A DNA stretch of 64,000 nt, taken from NCBI GenBank assembly GCA_023055505.1, contig JALIRH010000117.1, forward strand, positions 620,001-684,000, written 5' to 3'. Shown in pieces: positions 40,283-52,200 of the stretch. This stretch comes from Callipepla californica brunnescens (lineage: Eukaryota > Chordata > Aves > Galliformes > Odontophoridae). The notes beneath the pieces were generated by a model that did not search any database, had not been told where the DNA came from, and worked only from the letters and a program-made list of their open reading frames with translations. The position numbers were made by a program, and so were the translations under genes. Within the stretch, counting starts at the first letter, position 1. Each line of letters starts with the position of its first letter.

Positions 40283-43200
40283 TCTTCCTCACCTATATCC
40301 AAGTGCTTAGTAACTACGTCGTAGCTTTTCTTTAGCCAAGTGTCATTACGGTTTTAAGGATGAGAATTTTGAGGCCTTAAAGAGGGCATCCTCTTGTCAC
40401 TCACAGTACTTGGGAGGGCTTCTGGCATGGGTACCGTCAGAATCTGGGCACGTGGCTATGAGCTGAACCGAGGTGACACAGCCAGAAGCGCTCAGATGTT
40501 ATCGCTGGCGGATCAGCTTGCAGCCAGAACAACATTTTCAGAAGTGCTTTGGCTATTCTTCAGTTTTCACAGCATGAAAACAGTTTCCTGTGGGTGGCAT
40601 AGGCTGCGTTTCGCCTGTTACTGAGAGTAATGTGGTTCCTGTTCCCACAGATATCGATGAATGCGCTACTGGGAGAGTTCTCTGCCCGCGACTGAGGCAC
40701 TGCGTCAATACTTTTGGGAGCTACATGTGCAGGTGTCATAAAGGCTTCGATTTAATGTACATTGGAGGCAAATACCAATGCCATGGTAATACCAACATAT
40801 TTCTTATGTGCATGTAGCCAAAGTGCATTTTATGAATCTGAATGAATGTTTTAAGTAGGAACAGAAATGGCTGAAATGTCGAAGTAGGTTACTGCAGGTA
40901 GCTCTGCATCTGTATTTTAGGAAAGGATGAGTAATGGAACTAGACTGAGTGCGAAACTGAAAGCGTATGTTTGACTGCTATTGTAACTGGTTCTCCAGTG
41001 CAAGAGAGCAGTGCTAATGCTCCAGGAACTCCTTTCCAAAACCTGTATCCCCACAGGTTTCACTGGGCTAAGTTTGGAGCGGGTTGTCAGCTTGGGCTGT
41101 GTCTGAGCTGCCACACAGTTGTGGTCCATTTCGTGCCCCAAGATCCAAGAAAAGAACATGTGGCTGGGGTACACCCCGTTCCTGCCAACGCAGGCTGCAG
41201 AGCTGTCCTTACCCCGTAGATGGGTGGGAAAAGGCGAGGGTTGGTAAAGAACCTGTCTTCGTCTGCACGTGAGCCTGGAAAGCAGCTGGTGCACACCCTT
41301 CAGCAGAGGTGTTCCCAGATCCCACTGTCTCAGCTTCCCACTGCCTCAGCCAGTTTGTCATCCTTACACTGAAGGAAACCAATCACGCGGAAATTATGAG
41401 GCACAGCTTTATGTTTAGGTGTAGTTTTTGAGAGAAATTGTTGTCTGGAGCCCTAAAACACATAAAGGCCACGTATGCAGTTTCTACCTAGATACAATAG
41501 GTACAATAAAGAGGAAGTGCTTTATGAAATAAATAATACCTGGGTGTTAAAGAACATGCATGTTCCTGCTGAAGTCACCACATTAACTTGCAGCTGCCTT
41601 CCTTCTTCCTTTTCAGTTCTGTTGCATGTCTTGAAACTCGTGTTTTTCCAAACCATCGTGCTACTGTTCATCCCTTTGCAAAGACAAGCAGAAAGTAAGG
41701 CTGCTTCTGATTTTTGATGTAACTTTCTGTTGCAGATATAGATGAATGTTCCCTCGGGCAGCATCAGTGTGGTAGTTTTTCACGGTGTTACAATACACCG
41801 GGATCCTACAAATGCAAATGTAAAGAAGGTTACAGGGACAATGGAACAGCCTGCATACGTACGTAACGCTCCTTTTCAAAAACAAGTTCTGAAAGGAAAT
41901 GTGTGTGAATCTTATGCTGTATGTTTTCAGGTATAACGCTGTCAGGATCGAGTTCTCTCAGCTATTTTTAAAAATTACTGAAGGTTCAGGAATGCAGCGT
42001 GAGTTTTCTGAGTCTTAGCATGCTTTGATAAAAATACCTCTCTCTCTCTCTCAGACATTTTCATAATTAGAAGGATATCCGCCTCACCCTATTCAGAGCT
42101 TCATTCTAGAAGTTGCTTCAGAACGAGGACAAGTGGGGGAGGTGTGGTCAGAATGGAGAATTCATGTTTGTAGTAGGAGAAGCAGCCAGCCCTCTTGGTA
42201 CAGAGGAGGCCATTGCAGCTCCTTGACATGTGATGTCCCTCGGGACTGCACAGCCTTGTGACAGATCCGCACAGCCATTTTGAGGGCGCTGTGTTCGTAT
42301 GGGTGTTCTGGTTGTTGGCGGCTCACCCGTCTTCCTAAAGAGCAGTACCTCTGAGAACTTGTTTCCTTTGGCTTCAGTCATTGTGGTTCTGAGTTCTCAC
42401 TACAGTGATCTTTCACAAGACAAATCCTCACAGTTATATGTGGGCACATTTGGCACGTTACTGGGACGTAGTCCCACGGTACAGGTAAAAACTCAAGGCT
42501 ATTTGAAAGAATAGTGGTAAGCAGGCAGAAAACCTATTTACCTGCTGTCATAAAAAAGTTCACTGTTTAACAAACAGTAACTTAATTTTAGCTCTGTGTT
42601 ACACTTCAAATATGTACACAAAAGAAGTGAGTAGAATCCTTAGTGTGGCTTTTAAGGTCTCCAGTGAGATATAAAGGTTTATTAACAAACAGTAAAATAG
42701 AAAGAACAAAACAGATGTTCTTGGATTTCATGTCTAAAGAAACTGTCCTTACGATGTAACTCTGAACTTTGTTACCCTTTCTTGATGAAGTGCTGGGGAA
42801 GGAGGTATTGTAGGCATTGTCACTGTATTATAGGTGGTACTCAGTTCATTTTTTCCTTTCTGTGGAAGATAAAAAAACAAAAAGCACTACTGATTTATTT
42901 TCCCAGTGCTCAGCAAGGAGAGATTGAAATGAAAAGCTAGTTGGCTTGGGTTCATTGGCTGTGAAGTAATAAACAGTTGTAGACAAGGAGTGCTTAAAAG
43001 AAGTGGGAAGATCTGAAAAGTACTTTCTTAAATCAAAAGTATCTGCCCCTCCAGGACTGAAATGGTTGTAACATTGGAGTGTAACTAAAACTGCTCCTGA
43101 ATAAAAACTTGTACAGTTTTACAGCACAGCTTAAGATACACCTTGGTGTCCGAGCTGTTTTACTGACAGCACGTTTGGGTGAGTTTTGCTGACTCTGACA

Positions 43201-46200
43201 TAGAACTGATGCTTGGGAAGAGGTGGGCACTGTGTGCCTTCAGTTGTGCCAAACCACCTGTGATACACTGCAATGAGAAGTACTGACAATTCAGTAGCGT
43301 TGCTGCTGAAGTGAGTGTCAGTAGAAACACTCAGAAGAGGTGTTAATTCAGCAGACTCTTCATGTCAATGAATTACATTTGGAAGTTTCTGGAACGAGGA
43401 GTCCACTTTGCTCCCATCTTTATTCTCTTTGCGGTTACTCCTACCATGATGATTGAACCACGTGGTTCATAGCACACATTCAAGGGTACAGCATGCTTCC
43501 TACAGGAGGCATTGGTATAACCAATACCATCAGACCATCACGTGTCTTGCTTTTGTTACAGCAAGGCCGGTGACCAGACCAACAGCTCGACCCACACCTG
43601 GGCCAACAGCTCGGCACACATCGAGGCCGACAACTCGACCCACACCAAAGCCTACCACTAGGTACGTGCCGGTGACAACAAGGACACTGACAAAGCCAGT
43701 GACAAAGCCTCCACCTCCAACGCCACCTCAGCCTACAACGTTAAGACCTACACCACCACCGCAAAGACCTCCTCTGATAACCACCACAGATCCTTCGCTT
43801 GTTCCTGTTGAAACTACGTCCTCCCAAGGAGCTACGGATGATAACAGGATACGGGTGGATCCTCAGAAACCCCGAGGAGATGTATTCAGTAAGTAGATTT
43901 ATTACCCTTTCATTTATCGTAATTGTAGAAACCATTCAGTGTCCTGTTCTGGTGTTTTGGAATCAGTGAGAACAAAGGTATGGAAGTGAAATTGGTCATG
44001 AAAATTGATTTTGTGACCTAATGAAAACGTGCAGAAGAAATTCTGGATTAATTCAACCCCAAATTTCAACTTTCCTTCCAGAATTTCTTTGTGAGCATAA
44101 TGTCCTGTAGAAGTACTTAGCCTCGTAACGTTTACAGATGAGAAGTTAGGGGGGAGAAAGGAAAGCTATTTTGTTGGGGGGAGAAAAATAGAAACGCAGC
44201 GTAACTTGTATTCATGCAACTCAAATCAGGGACTTGAGAGACTTCTTAGAGAAGGAATTCCCTTAGCTTTGAGAGCAGTAAAAAATGGGATCGCGTTTGA
44301 TTTCCTGAAGGCTCTGTTTTGCTGCTGGTATTTTGTGAATCCAGGTAGTCTTGCATGCTTATGACTAAGCAGCTGTAGAATTACATAAACATAGTGTGGA
44401 GGTTCGTGGTACGGAGTGCAGCTATGAAAGTGAATACATAAAAGCTGAGAATGCTGGAGATTCTCCTAGCACAAGGAGCAGCTTTCTTAGGAGCTGCTCT
44501 GAAAGGTGCAGCACTGTTTCTGTGCCAGCTGTAGTACGTGCCTGAGATGACATCTCTGGCACGTGCAGAGTTGCACACATCTGCCAAGAAGCATTCAACA
44601 CCCAGTTTTATCTTTAGTTCTGCCACAGGACTTAGAGATGCGGAGGCTGTGTTGGATCAGCTATTTCCCTTCAGTGCCACGTACAATAAGGCTGCTGAAC
44701 AATGTAGGAGGAGGAGGAAGTTTGCTGTCTTGCAGCAGGTGTATAAGCAATGTGGGAGATTTTGCTTTGGCATCTATGCAGTGACTGCTGGGGATGCATT
44801 CTCTTAGATCACTTAAGAATGAAATACTTCCTTATTAAAAACGGCTTGTTCTCCCTGTTGGCTGCCCTAGACATTATTTGAAGTAGGAAAAAAAAAAAAA
44901 AAAGACTTGGAATTTGGGAGTGTATGTCCTGGTACTGCTCAGAGTTTTCTTTCCATGTTTTCCAGGTTAATTTTAAACAATCCATACAGTACATTCAGTT
45001 AAAACTGAAGCATGTTTTTATGTAAGAATTTAAAAGGAAATACACTAAGGATTCCCAGCATTTAATATAATGGGAATCGATAGTTAAAAATGCAGAGTTG
45101 TGTAAAAATTATTCAAGACAATAGCAGCGTGTTCGAGACTGCAGCAGTATGCCCTCTGGATGCTCGATTCAGAAGCTCGTGCTTTCAGTAAGGATGTACT
45201 TCTGTTGGGCAGCCCGTGGCTGCAGGGCCTGGTAGCGCTGCACCCTGGTGCTGTGGGCCAAATCCTGCACACCCAGTGGTGGTGTAGAGCGGGACAGGGA
45301 ATGGCTTACACAAGCACACTTGTTTTCTGCAAGCGTTGCTCAAATTTTAATTTTTCATTATTTGACGTTTTCCTGAGCTTGCTCCTGGTGACCTGTTGAT
45401 ACTGTTCTCCCTTAGTTGCTCCTTGCCCCGCTGTCTCACGCTGAGCAAACCTCTCCTAAGCTTCCCCTTCAGAGCCACTCAGCCTGAAGTCAGCTGGGGC
45501 CCAGCGAGGTTGGTCTGTTCAGCGGTCGCAGAGAGCGCAAAGCTGATCATGTTCTTTAAACACCTCTGCAGTTTTTGATGGGGTGTCGGGTTGTTGCATC
45601 CCCCATTCCGAAATGTGCCTGTATTGGCTTCGGGGATCTGCTTTTCCAGAGAACAAAAAACATGAGTGTTTTTTAAAATGGAATTCCTACACTTGGCCTT
45701 TGAACCACTCAGTCAGATGCAGACAGTGGAATCTGGCACCAAGGATAATCTTCTCCTGATATGGGTATGGGGGGGAATGGAAATGAGGGAGGAATGCAGC
45801 GATGGCTTTAATGTTTAACCGTTTCACTGCAGGCCGTGGTGAAGGAACCTCTCCTGTTTAGTAAGATGGATAAAGTCTAACAGACAGAATATACTTCTCC
45901 TTAAGAGTAGGATTTCTGCTAACCATTGGGGTCTGGGTGACAAGTCGTAAAAAAGTAAGCTTAAAGACAAAGCTTAACACACGGGGTATCGGTGTTAAAA
46001 GGCAGTTCAGTAAGTTTCCTTCCTAGTCCTTTATGGAGCTGACAAGACTGGAACTGGGAGTAATTTTTCCTCACAGCTATTAACAAGATTTTAAGATAGG
46101 ATTCTTTCTGCTGCCCCTTCTGATGACGGAAAAGTCCTCAGTGTGGTAAACGCAGTCATGTGATCCTTGAAACTGTGGAAATCAGGGAAGTGCTCAAGTA

Positions 46201-49200
46201 AAGATTTGGGTTGGGTTATTCCATGATGTCATGGGAATAGGATCGTTTTAAAATAGCATTTAACTTATCCTCACTGTTCTGACAGCTATGAAAATGTATT
46301 TGCCTTAATATTTAAGCATTTGAGATAGGTACTTTGTTCCTGTTTGTATGCTGGAGTTGAATACTAAGATTGAGGGGCCTTAGGAACCGTGCCCTCCATC
46401 CATCTCCCAGCTAGTTCAACCACAGAGCTGATAAGCAAGCTCCCTCGGGATGAACTGTTACTTTCCAGTGCTTCTCTTCTCACAGAAAAGCACGCTGCTT
46501 TCAAAAGCAATTTTCTGGAAATATATACAACAAGATGTTTGATTCGGGTCAAAGTTATGAGCTTTACAACCACCTGAGAAACGTGAGAGCAGACTTCAGA
46601 GCGGTTGTTATCTGTACCATCTCTCCCCTCTCGTGCAAGTGGTGCTAAGGAGGGTGGGATGGCACGCTGTTGTTGTTCCTAAAGTAATTCTTACTGCAGA
46701 ACTGGGATGTGCAGATGTAGGCCATGCAGCCAGGACAGCGGGGGTATCGAGATAAAGAGGGAAGTGTACCTCTCTGCCCCTTCTCTTTAGCCTGGGGGAA
46801 AAGAGGATGTACTCTTCTTTTAACGACCGCAGAGTCTGGCTGACCTTTGGGCTACCCTTTCTCTGAGCTGCTTTCTGCCACTCCAGTGTGACATCTCAGC
46901 ACTTTGGGGGATTTTTGGAAGTGGAATTTAACAGCTCTTAATCAGAGCAACTATTCCGGCTGGAAAGCTTTGTACTTGTTGTGTTTTGACCATGAGTGGG
47001 AAGTTTGGTTGTGATCGCTGTGTGGAACTGAAATGTGTAAGAGTGCAAAGCTCCCTGCAAGGCAGAACATGGCACTGTTAATATAGTAATAGTTATTGTA
47101 ACGGGAAAGTGCACTCGTGTCTTGCTTTGGTTTTGTAACACCAAAGCAGCAAGTGGTCTGTAATTAAAATAGCGTGATGAGTACACACCATCTCTCACGC
47201 TCTCAAGCTCAGTAATTAACAACTAAATGAAAAAGCTCCTACTTGTTTCCCCGAGGATTACAGAGCTGAAAAGAAACCAGTCCTGAGCAGTTGTTGTATG
47301 TTCTCTCCCCCCCTTATCCGTGCATCCAGAAGGAGCTCCAGCTAATTAATGTGGAGGATATGGCAGTGTTGATGTATTGGCTCACTCAGAGCTTACAAAA
47401 TTCTCCAAGAAGCCAAAGTTTATATTTAACGAGCTTTATCAAACCGCTGAAGTTAAGTGGAAAGCACACTTGACATGCTATGTGGAGCACACAGAAAGGG
47501 CCTGGAAAGCTTGCAGGAAAGAGCTGTGCCAAACACTTGCTCCCACGATCGCCGCTCCACGTACACGCTGTCGTTGCACAACGTGTGGTACACACAGAGC
47601 CCCGCAGCGCTGGCGGTAACTCCGTCTTGTGTCAAGTGCACATTCCTCTAACAAGGTGTGAGCACTGAGCTGCTGCTGGGAGCCCTACAGCGTGCTTTTC
47701 TAGAGCCCCAACTGCGCTGGGAGAGGACTTCAGGGGAAAGGTTTGAGGATTTTTTTGTTTTTTTACTTTTATTTCTTTGTAACTCCCTAATTCTTATTGG
47801 CAAGTAATATCAACTGTATTTTGAGGCCCACAGTGCGTTGGTGTCATAGACTGCTAATAGGCATCTTCCGAAATCTGCAAATGATTTGGAAAAGAAAGAA
47901 ACATTCTAAGAATTAGTGTAAGAAATGAACACAAGCCTACACAGGTGTTCACGTACTTGAGGACTGAAATTGGAACACATGTCAAGTTTTAATAGATAAA
48001 GCCCTCACGAACCCTGCAGTCGTAGAGGTGCCTGTAACACCTAAGGACCTGTCTGAAAGAGGTCACTGCTGTTGTTAATTACCTGGCAGCACAGCCTGTG
48101 GGAGAGGACGTTGCGGGGCAGCTCTGACCAATGCCATCTCTCCCTGTAGCTTCTGTGTGCCTGTGAGTCCTGACAGTCGCACAGCGTGGCATGCGGCGTC
48201 TCCAGCACTACGTGGAACTCTCTGTAGCCATCACCTGAATTTTGCAGCTGCGGTTCTCCCAGAGGCCTCTTAAATTTCAGGCTGTCCTGGCTGCTGCCCG
48301 ATGTCCAATAACGACAGCCTGTGAGCCTGTAAATCCCCCCCAAAAAAATAATCGTATTACACTTGAACAGCAAACTTCTCCTTTTCATCTTCAGTATAAT
48401 CCTGATAATTGTTCAGGGAACCGTGATCCCTCGCAGAGAGAGGGATATACCATCAGCTGCGCTTCTGGGTTCAGGGGGATAGGATAGCTCCTTCTTTTCA
48501 TGTGGGGCCCCTTCCAAATACCAGTTTCTTGTGCTGAAGCTCTCCTGCAAAATGTCTGTGAAAGGTGAGTGGATTGGAAACTTTGAAGGAGGGCTTTAAT
48601 GTGGCTGCATGTTACTGAGAAACTGCCATCTGAAGAAGTACATTTGGAGAGGAATCGTGATCTTCAAGGTTAAAGATTTCTTTTTTTCTTGGTTGAGAAA
48701 GCAGCTTTCATTAGAAGAGCCTTTAGCAGATTTGCAATCACCTTCTACAGAGCTCAGATAAATGTCACAACGTAAATCATCTAGGCATAAAGTTTATGAA
48801 TCTTTACATCAACTGTAATTAAATATATTGAATTTTCCAAGAAAAGCACAGCGCCCAGAGCTGCTCTGTTTTTATTATAGATAAGGAAGTGGGTCACTGT
48901 CTTTATCTCATTCATTTCTGAAAACCTACTTTTCTCACAGTTCCACGCCAGCCTGGAGTGAGCAATAACCTGTTTGAAATACTCGAAATTGAAAGAGGGA
49001 TCACTGCTGATGAATTTGAAGCAAATGATGACCCAGGTAATGATCTCATCTCCTTTTTGGGGTCTGGGGTTTAGGATTGTTTGAGATTTCTTGTGCCTGT
49101 ATAGGACTTACAGGACTCCTGTATCTTACGCCTCCTGTTTAGGCTTTGCTTTGTAAAAGAAGAAAACCACCACTACCTAAATGAACCCTCAAGTTCCTTT

Positions 49201-52200
49201 TAACAGAGCAAGCATAGAAATAGCATGAATCGTCAGTAAGAATAATCACATCCCTTTTAGTTTTAGAATTTTGTACGTTCTTTTTCTAGTGCTCCTTCTG
49301 CTGCACTTTATTTTCCTATTTCTGTGCCTGCATCATCCACAAGTGCTTTAGATCCCCAACCAAAAGGCTTAAATCGCTCCCTTTTGCCTTCTGGCTGTTC
49401 TGCCTAGGCACGCTGCTACACAGCTGTAATTTTGAGAGCGGCCTGTGCGGATGGATCAAGGACAAGGACGAGGGCTTGCACTGGGAGCCAGTCAGAGATG
49501 CATCAGGTAAGAGTCATGTGTATGGTCCTACCCTGTAGCTGAACAACTCCCCGGCCTTGGGGCCGATGACAGTTGTTGCATTATGATGGATTTATACAGC
49601 TTCTGTATCACATTAGTTGTGCTACGTATTTATTTCACACCCACACCTCTTCTGTGTATATGAACAAAACTGAGGATTTCAACATGAAAGGTCATCCGTG
49701 TTTTTATCTTAGCTAGTGTCTTTACTAGAGAAATGGCTCCCAAAGAGGAATAAGTGTGTTCAGTTAAAGATAATCTGTCTTAAAAGAATCAGAAAGGATA
49801 AAAATGTGGACTAGAGAACAACTTTTAGTGATGGAGAAACAAAGCCTATTTTTCAGCCAACCATGCAAACGTAATGATTTCCATGTTACTAGTGAAATTA
49901 GAGAAAGTGCTGTAAGTAGCGTGTTCTGCTGTCATGTAAGTGCTCTTGTTTTAGTGTAATCACTTTCACTTTATGAAATTCAGTGCTAAGTTATAGAGAC
50001 CGGTGTATAGGAAAACCATTGAGTAACTGGAAGGAAGGGAAGTCAGGCTGCTGCTGTGCAGCCATTTCTGAGAGCAGGGAAGCTGGGGTAGGAAATAGTG
50101 AGCTGGAAGCGAAGCAGGACGGCATGCTGTAGTCTCGTGCAGGGCAGAAGGCTGGCAGCCACAGCCCTGGGGATTAGACACCGTAACCGTGGGATTACCT
50201 CATAGCCAGAAGAGGAAGGGCAGCCTTGGAAGCGCTCAGTGTTCGCAGTGTGCAAGCGGATGGGAAGTGCTCTAAGGCGGTAAAATGCTGTAGGTGGTAC
50301 GACGCAGAGGGAAGGTGAGGGCACGGAGAGCCATCTTCCTTACATACCACTTTGTCTGAGATGTCTGTGCTTAAATTTGCCACTGCAGCATGTGGCCACA
50401 GCACCTCTTTTCAGGCTCTTAATTATCTCTACTTAAAAAGTTGTTGCTAATATGCATAAAGCTCCAGAATATTTTGAACTAGCTTTTTCATTTTTCCTTT
50501 TTAGAGCTTTTTTTTTTCCCCTCCCATTGCTTTCCAGTCAGGGACAGTCTCAGCTTTCAGTTTCCTGTGTATGCTCTGCTGCTGTTGACACAACCTGTTA
50601 AAACCGGTCCCCTGAAGTCACGCCCCTGCTCCCTGCTGGCTGGAATACCTCGTTTCAGGGATTTATTTTCACAGCTTGTGCCCGAGTGTTTGCTTTCACC
50701 TTTCAAAGTTTGATATTTATTGGCATTTTGAAAGGTGCCATGCTGAAGCTGTACAGGCTTATCTTGCATGCAGAAAATGCTGCTTTGAGGGGACCTTCAC
50801 CTGTAGGGGCATGCCTAGAGATAAGCTGGCTTTGTGCCTACCTAAATCTGTGTGCTATTGATTGGATTCAGTCACTGTAACTATCTGAAACAGATACAGG
50901 TAATGAGTCAGGTCAGTTCTTTTGTAGCAATGTAACTGTATGGACAACAAAAAAGTGCAGCTATTTAAAGTCTCTCGTTTTAGCAGTTGGTGACTGAAAC
51001 AAAAGCAATGCACTCCCACAAAAAAAACCCAACAAGCTTTAATATATACTTGGACAGACATCACCTGCTTTATGCCCCAGTACAGACCTGAGGCCTAGGA
51101 CAGCAATGTTTATACTTTCCTTAATTAAATCTCACCAAAAACGAAGGAACTTGAAAACTGATGGAGAAGTAGAGAACTGGAGAAGAGTCTGGCACTCCTT
51201 TGCTTCCCTGGTACACTGTCGTTGGATCTCACAGCATTAGGGGGAAGTAATTGCGGCTTTCAGAAGGAACCTTTTAAATAAAAGAATGTTCTGGTTGAGT
51301 AGAAATACAAAAAAGTTTAACTGTAGAATAATATTCTGTTCTATAATGAAGCAAAACTGAATGTCTGCAACTTTTCTTAATAATAATAATAAAAAAGAAG
51401 AATAATAATAAAAAAGAAAGTCAGCATTTCTACATCCTAGGTTTCACTTGGGAAGCCTGAAAGGCACTTTATCAAAAGCTGTTAAGGTAAGTCTGCTCTT
51501 ATTTATATAGTTTTTAGGATCAGAGCAAGATCTTTTTCTCTCTTTTCGCTCTCTCTCCTCTCTTTTCACTCTCCATTTTGTGCTTCTTTTTTCTCGCCTT
51601 CTTTTCTCTTTTTTTTTTCTCACCTTCTTTCTTCTCCTTTCTCTTTCCTCCTTTATCTCGCCTCTTCTTTCCTCTTTTCTCTTTTCCCTCTTGCCTTCTC
51701 TCCTCTTTTATCGCGCCTTTCTGTTTTTCTCTTTTTTCTCTACTCTCCTCTCGTCTTCTTTTCTCTTTTCTCTTTTTTGTCTCACCGCCTTCCTTCCTCT
51801 TACCTCTTTTCGCTTTCCTCTTTTTTCTCTCACCTTCCTCTTTTTCTTTTCTCTTTTTTCTCTTTCTTTTTTCTCCTTTTTCTCTTTTTTCTAATTTTCT
51901 CTTTTTTCTCTTGCCGCTGCTTTTCTCTTTTTTCTCTCGCCTTCTTTTTTCCTCTTTTTTCTTTTCATTTCTATTTTCTCATGTTCTTCATTTCTCTTTT
52001 CTCTTTTGTCTCGACGCCTCCTTTTCTCTTTTCTCTCTCGCCTTCTTTTCTCTTTTTCTCTTTTTTCTCTCGACGCCTTCTTTCCTCTTTTCTCTTTTTT
52101 TCTCTCGCCTTCTTCATTTTTTTTCTCCTTTCTCTTGCCTTCTTCTTTTCTCTTTTCTCTTTTTTTCTCTTGCTGCCTTCTTTTTTCCTCTTCTTTCTCT

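Noticed and set aside
42055..42173. Possible extra NPNT exon after a (CT)n-AG acceptor-like site in intron 7
   Set aside because: The frame compatible with exon 7 reaches a TAG at 42,171 without a good phase-1 donor, and the residues do not resemble the mammalian spacer.
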